From: Flavobacterium frigoris
GTDB taxonomy: Bacteria; Bacteroidota; Bacteroidia; Flavobacteriales; Flavobacteriaceae
Length of the DNA stretch: 64,000 nt
NCBI RefSeq assembly: GCF_900111075.1
Contig: NZ_FOFZ01000003.1
Location: 248,001 to 312,000 of the forward strand
Direction: 5' to 3'
In this document: piece after piece, positions 28,618 to 35,773 of the stretch
Layout of the letters: every line of letters begins with the position of its first letter
Numbering within the stretch: the stretch's first letter is position 1
Position numbers and translations under genes: made by a program
The notes under the pieces: generated by a model
Database searches by the model: none
Told to the model about the DNA's origin: nothing
Seen by the model: only the letters and a program-made list of their open reading frames with translations

Positions 28618-28842
28618 CTTTGTGGGTAAGGGAAATTGTGTCTAAAATTCAAGGAAATCACGATAAAAACCACTGTAGTCGTACTGCAAAAAAAAAGAGG
28701 AAACTAAGTCCTCTTGTAATCCTTCAAATTATTTTACGATAACTCCATAGAGTTAGTGGAATCTCAACCGGTTCCGTTCAACCGCGGGTTCATTGTTAGC
28801 TTTTCAAGCCCAACGAGCCCTTAGCTGTTGTGTGTTGTTTTT
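28618..28842. other. Region between transposase remnant and barrel gene
   Basis: The right part (28771-28834) is repeat A1, described separately. Near 28701-28717 a stem pairs AGAGGA and TCCTCT around AACTAAG, preceded by a run of nine As, so on the minus strand it would be a terminator for the barrel gene. Confidence 0.45.
28771..28834. repeat. attC-like palindromic element A1, 3' of the barrel receptor gene
   Basis: Imperfect inverted repeat GGGTTCATTG / CAACGAGCCC with a loop of AGC-TTTTCAAGC. It is preceded by CCGTTCAAC and ends with TTAGCTGTTGTGTG. It is one of five related copies (A1 to A5). It lies nine bases from the stop of the minus-strand gene. Confidence 0.75.
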
Positions 28843-31173
28843 TTATCTAATTCTATTAGAATTTTCGTCAATATTTCTTTCTTGATAATTTGAATCTTTA
28901 ATCCTTCCAAATTTATAACGTAATGAAAATGATATTTCTCGAGTATCAGTATAATATATTCCTTTTGATGCTATATCGTTAATAGTAAAGTTTTCATTAA
29001 AATTCATATTTCTAAAAACATCATTAAAGCTCAACGTACAATCAAAATTTTTTAATAATGTTTTAGATAACGCTAAATCCATTATGAATAACGAGTTTCT
29101 TTTAAAAACTCCTTCTTTTCGTTCTGTAAAACCCCAACCTGTAATAGAAAAATCAAATTCTTTTGGTAATTCAAAAATATGATTTGAATAATAGTATAAA
29201 TATGGTTTTGATTCATTAAAAACAGCAGATTTATCTTCAATTTTGTTTAAGATAAAATTAAAATTGTTTGTAGAAGTCCAAAATTTTTGTTTAAATGGTA
29301 GCGTAAATTCTAAATTAAAACCAGACTCTTTAGCATAATTTATAGAGTTAAATGAAATCAAATTTATAGAAGAATCAAACGAAAATGCAAAATATACTGT
29401 ATCTTTACTTTGAAAGAAATTTAGCTTTACAGATTTATTTTTAAACTGAAAAGTTCCAGAAATTTCATCTGATATCGTTGGGTTTAAATTTATGTTTCTT
29501 GAAAATACTAAAAATGGATTTGTATAAATTGATACTTGGCTAGTTGATGAATAATTAGGTCTAGAAATACTTTTTGCATAATTAAGACTTATAGTTTTGG
29601 TACTGTCTATCGGAATATCAATTTGAAATTTAGGGAAAAAATTAGTGTAATTTTTATTAATTAATAAATTATCATCAATTTTATATTTTCCTTTAATATT
29701 TGTATTTTCTGTTCTTATACCAATCAAATAATTTAATTTTTTAATTTTTCCCGATAATTGAGTATAACCTGCTATATTTTTCTCTTTAAAATTATAATTT
29801 GTAAATTCATTATTATTTGAAATAAAATCTATAACCTCGAAATTTGTATTTGCTTCTGCTGATAAATATAATGCTCCAATTTCCCATTTTATTTCATTTT
29901 TAAATGATTTCTCTAAATCTGTTCTACCTGAGAAGACATTGACATTAAATTTTTGATTTCTGTTTTGTATTAAGTCAAATTGAGTGTTATTATAATTGTT
30001 TTGGATTACACTATTTGATTTTTGATAAAAATTGGAGTATTGAAAACCTGTAAATAATTTTGCGTCTAAACTCTTAATTTTTTTGTTGTAATTAATAAAT
30101 GAATTTAAAAAATTTCTGTTTTCGTCATTGTTATTTAATGTTTCAATATTATTTTGAACATTGATTTGGCTAATGAATGAATTAGTTGTGTTCTTGTCAT
30201 TGTCTTTTTGAATTTTTCCACTCATATTAAATGATAAGTAATCATCTTCATTTATTTGATGATAAATACCACCTCCAAGAATAAATTGACGTCTTCTTGT
30301 GAAAGATTCTGCAATAAAATCTGAGTCTATATTTTTATTTGGAATTTCAAAATTATTCCCAATACTTTCCCAAGGATTAAGTAAATTATAACCAAAATTA
30401 GTTTTTATTTCTGTTTTATTCTTTTTAAAACTTGAATTTATGGACAGATAATTATTAAATCTTTTTTTAAAAGAAGCAACTTCAGATATAGTAGTTTCAA
30501 AACCATCTTTTTTACTTAACTTTATTGTAATTAAAATTACTGCTTTTCCCTCAGCTTCGTATTTCGATGAAGGATTTTTTATGATTTCTATAGTTTTAAT
30601 ATCCTCAACCGACAAAGCATTCAGGTCATTTATTCCAACCTTTTGATTGTCTATATAAATTAAAGCATTTCCTTTTCCAACAATTGATATGCTCTCTTTG
30701 TCTCCACTTATTTGTATACCCGGCAGTTTGGATAGTAAATCCATTGGATTTGGAACCGCTTCAAAAAGAGAAGAAGCAATATCTACTTTTATATTTCCAT
30801 TAGTATTAGTGAAAATTTTTTTTTCGCTTTTCAATACAATTTCGTTTAATTCAGTAATACTAATTTTAGACAACACTAATTTTAGGTTTAAATTTTGATT
30901 TAAAGTAACTTTTTGATCAATATCCTCAAAATCTTTGCATTGAATTTGAATATTGTAATTTCCTTTATTTAACGAAGTAAAAAGGAAATGGCTATCTACT
31001 ATTGATTCTATTTTAATTAATTGATTAGTTTCTGAATTAAATAAGTAGGCATTACCTTCTTTTATAATTTCATATTTTGAATTAGTAAGTTCTATCTTTA
31101 AAGTAAGGTTATCTTGTGAAAATCCAATTAAACAGAAAAAGAATAATGCGGAAGAAAAAATTTTTTTAAACAT
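28843..31173 (-). CDS. TonB-dependent-receptor-like outer-membrane barrel protein
   Basis: From ATG 31173 (MFKKIFSSALFFFCLIGFSQ) the signal peptide is followed by a CarboxypepD-regulatory-like beta domain (about 25-110), a plug domain (about 120-215, with IYIDNQKVGINDLNALSVEDIKTIEIIKNPSSKYEAEG) and a long beta-barrel of the outer-membrane OMP-beta type. The C-terminal residues are R-I-R, not aromatic. Such proteins import oligopeptides, glycans or chelates; the substrate is unknown. Its low-complexity Asn/Lys/Phe-rich composition fits the A+T-rich accessory stretch. The LuxR-type gene next upstream might control it. Repeat A1 directly follows the stop. Confidence 0.8.
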   Translation of the reverse strand: MFKKIFSSALFFFCLIGFSQDNLTLKIELTNSKYEIIKEGNAYLFNSETNQLIKIESIVDSHFLFTSLNKGNYNIQIQCKDFEDIDQKVTLNQNLNLKLVLSKISITELNEIVLKSEKKIFTNTNGNIKVDIASSLFEAVPNPMDLLSKLPGIQISGDKESISIVGKGNALIYIDNQKVGINDLNALSVEDIKTIEIIKNPSSKYEAEGKAVILITIKLSKKDGFETTISEVASFKKRFNNYLSINSSFKKNKTEIKTNFGYNLLNPWESIGNNFEIPNKNIDSDFIAESFTRRRQFILGGGIYHQINEDDYLSFNMSGKIQKDNDKNTTNSFISQINVQNNIETLNNNDENRNFLNSFINYNKKIKSLDAKLFTGFQYSNFYQKSNSVIQNNYNNTQFDLIQNRNQKFNVNVFSGRTDLEKSFKNEIKWEIGALYLSAEANTNFEVIDFISNNNEFTNYNFKEKNIAGYTQLSGKIKKLNYLIGIRTENTNIKGKYKIDDNLLINKNYTNFFPKFQIDIPIDSTKTISLNYAKSISRPNYSSTSQVSIYTNPFLVFSRNINLNPTISDEISGTFQFKNKSVKLNFFQSKDTVYFAFSFDSSINLISFNSINYAKESGFNLEFTLPFKQKFWTSTNNFNFILNKIEDKSAVFNESKPYLYYYSNHIFELPKEFDFSITGWGFTERKEGVFKRNSLFIMDLALSKTLLKNFDCTLSFNDVFRNMNFNENFTINDIASKGIYYTDTREISFSLRYKFGRIKDSNYQERNIDENSNRIR

Positions 31174-31209
31174 TTTATTTAGTAAGTTTTTAATTAATAC
31201 TTCCACAAA

Positions 31210-31242
31210 GAAAAAAAAACACTCGTCAAAGTGTTTTTTTTT
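31210..31242. terminator. Hairpin between the LuxR-type and barrel genes
   Basis: A-run, AACACT / AGTGTT stem, then T-run (31211-31223, 31230-31242). The symmetric A/T tracts allow stopping in either direction. It sits 37 bp before the barrel start and 27 bp past the regulator stop. Confidence 0.75.
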
Positions 31243-31268
31243 GTATGATTTAAGTACTAGTACTGGTA

Positions 31269-31973
31269 CTATTTTTGAAATCTACTAATTAACTCTTTTC
31301 TATTAGAGACATTTAACTTATTGTAAATGTTGGTAATATGTGTTTTAACGGTGTTAAGACTAATAAATAGTTCTTCTGCAATTTCTTTATTACTCTTGCC
31401 AGCTATTATGTGTTTTTTTATCTTCATTTCTTGATTGCTAAGTTCCTCAATAATTGTTAATCTTTTTTTAGATTTAATTGAGTAAATATTATAGATGAGA
31501 ACTAATATTATTATTCCAAAGATAAAATTTACAATTAGGCTTAAAGTTTGTTTCTTTTTTGCATTAACCAAATTATAAGTATTCAACTCTCTTTCTAGGA
31601 AAAAATATTCAAGATTATTTATTTCACTTGATTTCAATTCATCAAGCAAACGAATATAATATTCTGAATTTAGCGAGATATCTTTTTGAAGTAATTTTTT
31701 TTCGTTTAATTCTTTTAGGCTTAGAAGTTTTATTGCTAGGGTTTTTAAAGAATCTTTCGAGTAAATTCTAATTTTTTGTAAATAATCTTCAGTGTTACTA
31801 TATTTTAATTGTTTTTTAAATTTTTTAAATTTTTGTTTTTCTACACCAATAGATTTATATTCTTTATCGTAACTTTCTGAAAGTGATACTTTTTTTGTTG
31901 GTATTATTTTAGTATTATTTTGTCCAAACAGGGTAAAGGTTAAAATCAATAATAGGAAAATATATATTTTCAT
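31269..31973 (-). CDS. Membrane-anchored LuxR-type (GerE HTH) regulator
   Basis: A 234-aa protein. It starts with a signal-type segment (MKIYIFLLLILTFTLFGQ), then a Lys-rich, probably helical, region, a single membrane helix (SLIVNFIFGIIILVLIYNIYSI, about 142-164) and a C-terminal LuxR-type HTH (about 172-232; SNKEIAEELFISLNTVKTHI). Such short proteins put the HTH on the cytosolic side and a sensor outside. It lies upstream of a barrel receptor gene on the same strand with a terminator in between, so a shared regulatory function is possible but not shown. Confidence 0.75.
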   Translation of the reverse strand: MKIYIFLLLILTFTLFGQNNTKIIPTKKVSLSESYDKEYKSIGVEKQKFKKFKKQLKYSNTEDYLQKIRIYSKDSLKTLAIKLLSLKELNEKKLLQKDISLNSEYYIRLLDELKSSEINNLEYFFLERELNTYNLVNAKKKQTLSLIVNFIFGIIILVLIYNIYSIKSKKRLTIIEELSNQEMKIKKHIIAGKSNKEIAEELFISLNTVKTHITNIYNKLNVSNRKELISRFQK

Positions 31974-32357
31974 TTTTTTTTATAAAATTTTGAATTTGAA
32001 ATTTTTTGTATAACGTATTTTTTATTTAGTATTTATTGACAAATATATTAAATTTAAAATTGCGTTAGATTCCTGACTCTGCGCTAAAATATATTACAAC
32101 GTCAGTCTGTGAATAAACTCAAAATGGGTCTCTGAGAATCGTCTATATGAAATTTTTCTCAGACAGTCCCCCGAATAACTTCTCTTTTTGACTTAGTTTT
32201 TTCACAACCTGACGTTTCGCGGCTTCAAGAAGTGGCGAACTTCGTAACCGCATATTTTCCACTAAGATAATATTTCTTGCGAAAGATAAACGTGAATTTA
32301 CCACTTTACTCACCATTTCTTGAAACCGCTGTTGGCAGATCGTTCTTATTTTCTGTA
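31974..32357. repeat. attC-like element C1, 3' of the aspartyl-protease-like gene
   Basis: No gene is seen. Arms GCGGCTTCAAGAA (32219-32231) and TTCTTGAAACCGC (32317-32329) pair with one G-T. Directly beyond comes GTTGGCAGA (32331-32339), whose inverse TCTGCCAAC is at 33383-33391, upstream of the same gene. Further cores CACAAC (32203) and ATTACAAC (32093) could form the far side. Confidence 0.65.
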
Positions 32358-33338
32358 TTACTTTTCAATTCCCAATATATTATTTTTATTATCAATAACC
32401 ATAATTTCATTGTCAAACATTTTATTACCAGTTATTCCGTAAATAATCGATGAAGGTATATAATCCATCATATTGAGTCTGAAAAATCCATAAACATATT
32501 CTCTTTCTTTTATAGTTTTTCCAATTTGAATATTTTCGGTTATTTGCTTTCTATAAATTTCATAATCTTTTCCACCGCTACCTATACAACAAAGTTTTTC
32601 TATCTCCTTTTTACTTTTTAGTTTTGCTAACCTTTTTTCACTTGTTAGTAAAGAAAACATACTTGAACCTGAATCAAAAAATAACCTTGTGTTTTCTTCT
32701 CCAATTTTGGCAGGAATTAATAATGGAAATTTGTCAACGCTTGCATTTTCAATAAAATCAAATGATTTTCCTAGTTGATTTATATTTTTTTCGGTTATTG
32801 CAATTTTATTTGTTTTGAAATCTAAAATTAAAGTTCTTCCAACGATTGCATCTAATCCAATACTTCCGATAACAATAAATGAACTATCTATCTTTACGTC
32901 TCCACGATTTAGCATTTTTATCTTATCAGCTTTGAATTTCATTTTTCCAATATTTAATATTGGTTTTTTAAGAAATTGAATACTATCTTTTGAATATTCA
33001 GTTTTCATAGATGTATTACTTTCAAGCAATTTACTTAATGTTATTCCGTAGAAACAAGTTTCAGAAATTCCAGTGTCAAATTGCATATATAATTTTTGTT
33101 TAATTCCTTCAATTTTTACAGGAACAAAGAAAAATGCTTTTTCAACCAGCATATTTTGAATACTATCACTTTTCCAAATTATTTCACTATAGACAATTTC
33201 TTTCGGTTCACTGAAAACTTTAAATGTGTTTATTGTTTTACTACTTCTCCAATAATTGTAATATATTGGAATTGAAATCGAGATTATGAGAATTAAAATT
33301 AAGAGTGTTTTGAGAGATGTTTTTAAAATTTTATTCAT
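32358..33338 (-). CDS. Retropepsin-like aspartyl protease with two DT/SG motifs
   Basis: A 326-aa protein with an N-terminal membrane anchor (LKTLLILILIISISIPIYY) and two retroviral-type aspartyl protease motifs: MQFDTGISETCFYG near 108 and LFFDSGSSMFSLLT near 219. Both carry the D-T/S-G triad, so a two-lobed aspartyl protease is likely; several Bacteroidota proteins of this kind exist but are uncharacterised. GSGGKDYEIYRKQI and IYGITGNKMFDN follow. It is flanked by repeat elements and is probably periplasmic. Function is unknown. Confidence 0.65.
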   Translation of the reverse strand: MNKILKTSLKTLLILILIISISIPIYYNYWRSSKTINTFKVFSEPKEIVYSEIIWKSDSIQNMLVEKAFFFVPVKIEGIKQKLYMQFDTGISETCFYGITLSKLLESNTSMKTEYSKDSIQFLKKPILNIGKMKFKADKIKMLNRGDVKIDSSFIVIGSIGLDAIVGRTLILDFKTNKIAITEKNINQLGKSFDFIENASVDKFPLLIPAKIGEENTRLFFDSGSSMFSLLTSEKRLAKLKSKKEIEKLCCIGSGGKDYEIYRKQITENIQIGKTIKEREYVYGFFRLNMMDYIPSSIIYGITGNKMFDNEIMVIDNKNNILGIEK

Positions 33339-33488
33339 AATTATTTTCTTCGGCTATTTTTTAGTTTTCGTTTTTTAGAATGTCTGCCAACTTGTATATA
33401 AGATCAAATATATACAACTTTTCGCATTATTTATTTTAAAAAATACTATTTTTCTTATTTATATTTTACGAATTAAAATAACTCGACA

Positions 33489-33521
33489 TAAAAAAAACCG
33501 CCTTGAAATCATCAAGACGGC
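33489..33521 (-). terminator. Terminator of the amino-acid permease gene
   Basis: Read on the minus strand, stem GCCGTCTTGA / TCAAGGCGGT is followed by a T run (the A run at 33489-33497 on the plus strand). It lies 21 bp past the permease stop. Confidence 0.85.
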
Positions 33522-33541
33522 TTTCTATAAATAGTGTTTTT

Positions 33542-35473
33542 TTACGCTTCTTTAAAATTCAGCTTACTGTTTTTTCGGCTGAAGCCAAAGTAAATCAGCA
33601 AGCCAATTAGCAACCAGGCCGTAAAATAAATCCAGTTCCACACACTTAGTTCTGCCATCATGTACAAACAACTCACTAGTCCTAATAACGGAATTAGAGA
33701 TAAATTTTCAGCAAAAGACCAGAACGTAAGCCCAACTAAAACAATAAGGAAAATCCACATGGGGATTTTGTGTTTAAACAAGCTAAGACCACTTTCATAT
33801 TTCAGCGCATTGTCTATTGGTAATCCTGCCACAACAGTGGCATATTTAGCATCCTCTTTCTGGTACTGACTCAATAAATTTTCTAAATCTAAATTCGCAT
33901 CACTCGTTTTTTGCGCTCCAACGCTTACTAGATAATCATATACCTTTCTAGATTCATCTTTATTTAATGAAGTAATAATAGTAGTTGCATCGTTTACTTG
34001 GGTTTCATTAGTCAGGAAATCCATGGTCGATTTATTATTATAATTGAAAGCATAATACAAGCCCGCAGCCAACATAAAAGGAATAACGTATTTTGAATTT
34101 ACATAAGGTGTTTTAAATTTTCCTCTTGGAATATCAGTTCTATTTTGTAATACCAAAACACCGGCACAAACCAAGACAAAAGCAAATAATGTCCCAATAC
34201 TACACAAATCAGTAACCATAGTCAGGTTTAAAAACAAGGCAGGAACCGACACTACAAAACCAGTTACGATGGTGGCGTAGGACGGTGTTTTATACTTAGG
34301 ATGCACTCTGGAGAAACGTTTTGGCAATAAACCATCACGACTCATACTCATCCAAATACGAGGTTGCCCCATTTGGAAAACCAACAAAACACTTGCCATC
34401 GCTATCACGGCGCTTACCGCAACAATACCAGACATCCATTTTAAATCTAATTTATGAAATACAAATGCTAAAGGATCACCCACATTTAACTCACTGTAAT
34501 TAACCATTCCGGTTAACACTAAGGCAACAACAATGTATAAAATTGTACATATTATAATTGCCCACATCATCCCTCGTGGTAAATCACGCTGTGGATCCTT
34601 GCATTCCTCTGCAGTGGTGGAGATCGCATCAAAACCAATATAGGCAAAGAACACTGCTGAAACTCCTTTTAAAACTCCGCTCACACCATTAGGAGCAAAT
34701 GGAGTCCAATTATCCGTATCAACATAAAACACCCCAACCGAGATTACAAGAAGGATAATACACAGCTTCACGACCACCATCATGTTACTCGCATTTCGTG
34801 ATTCTTTCATTCCACGATATACTAAAGCCGTAATCAATATAATAATAAACAACGCAGGTAAATCGGCTACAAAGTGGAACGAACCTATTGTTGGCGCGGT
34901 TGTCCAAGCAGTATAAGATGCTTTTAAACCTTCTCCTAAATTTTCATATAATTTCCCGCCTTGCATCAAAGCAGTAGCATCTTTGTATCCATTTGAGGCA
35001 GTCAGGTAATCCATTTGAACCCATTGGGGCAAGTGAATGCCACCACTCTCTAGTAGTCCTGTAAAATAATCACTCCAAGATATGGCAACCGTAATATTCC
35101 CAATGGCATACTCCATGATTAATGCCCAACCGATAATCCAAGCGATCAGTTCGCCAAACGCAACATAGGAATACGTATACGCACTTCCGGAAACAGGAAC
35201 CATAGAAGCAAATTCTGCATAAGCAAAGGCAGCAAAACTACAGGCAAGAGCCGTAAATAAAAAAAGGAAAATCACTGCAGGACCTCCATCAGAGCTCGCT
35301 TTACCAATGGTGCTAAAAATCCCAGCACCCACTATGGCGGCAATACCAAAAGCAGTTAAATCTCTTGCCGTTAAATGTCTACCCAGCGCTTCATGGCCGT
35401 CAGCTTCATTTTTTTCAATCTGTTTTAAGATATCCTGTACGGTCTTCTTACGAAATAAACTAGAAAATGCCAT
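33542..35473 (-). CDS. APC-family amino-acid permease
   Basis: A 643-aa inner-membrane transporter of the cationic amino-acid transporter type. Near the N terminus GIAAIVGAGIFSTIGKASSDGGPA and PVSGSAYTYSY match the family; about twelve to fourteen membrane segments follow, plus a long soluble insert near 475-545 and two more helices. The substrate is not certain: arginine/lysine-type or branched-chain permeases share these motifs. It is monocistronic with its own terminator. Confidence 0.86.
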   Translation of the reverse strand: MAFSSLFRKKTVQDILKQIEKNEADGHEALGRHLTARDLTAFGIAAIVGAGIFSTIGKASSDGGPAVIFLFLFTALACSFAAFAYAEFASMVPVSGSAYTYSYVAFGELIAWIIGWALIMEYAIGNITVAISWSDYFTGLLESGGIHLPQWVQMDYLTASNGYKDATALMQGGKLYENLGEGLKASYTAWTTAPTIGSFHFVADLPALFIIILITALVYRGMKESRNASNMMVVVKLCIILLVISVGVFYVDTDNWTPFAPNGVSGVLKGVSAVFFAYIGFDAISTTAEECKDPQRDLPRGMMWAIIICTILYIVVALVLTGMVNYSELNVGDPLAFVFHKLDLKWMSGIVAVSAVIAMASVLLVFQMGQPRIWMSMSRDGLLPKRFSRVHPKYKTPSYATIVTGFVVSVPALFLNLTMVTDLCSIGTLFAFVLVCAGVLVLQNRTDIPRGKFKTPYVNSKYVIPFMLAAGLYYAFNYNNKSTMDFLTNETQVNDATTIITSLNKDESRKVYDYLVSVGAQKTSDANLDLENLLSQYQKEDAKYATVVAGLPIDNALKYESGLSLFKHKIPMWIFLIVLVGLTFWSFAENLSLIPLLGLVSCLYMMAELSVWNWIYFTAWLLIGLLIYFGFSRKNSKLNFKEA

Positions 35474-35773
35474 GCGTTACATTTTTACATTAAAAATTAA
35501 TATTCTGTAAATATCATCCCATTATTGTAGTAATAATGTAGGTTTTATTTAAAAACCAAATGTATAAAACAATTTCAATTTCCAATGTTAAGAGCCTTAT
35601 TATTTATTAAATTAGAATAAAAAGTCAATTTTTTAATTTTATTCTAATTTAAAAGTCAAACCTGCAATTAAGAATGAAGATAAAAATTAAAAAAAATACA
35701 ACAGCAATTCCGTCTTCAAAACAAGCTTTTATAAAAGCATCAACTCAGCTCATTTGAAAGTCAAAACAACTAC
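35474..35773. other. Intergenic region upstream of the permease with a 16-bp inverted repeat
   Basis: A perfect 16-bp inverted repeat TTAAATTAGAATAAAA (35607-35622) / TTTTATTCTAATTTAA (35637-35652) with a 14-nt loop is A+T-rich and lacks a terminator tail. It lies between the permease start and the oxidoreductase stop. It could be an operator or a weak terminator for either. Confidence 0.5.

Noticed and set aside
31253..31270. Triplet AGTACT-AGTACT-GGTACT as an operator
   Set aside because: It is 18 bp at the 3' end of the regulator gene, touching its stop codon; likely simple-sequence drift.
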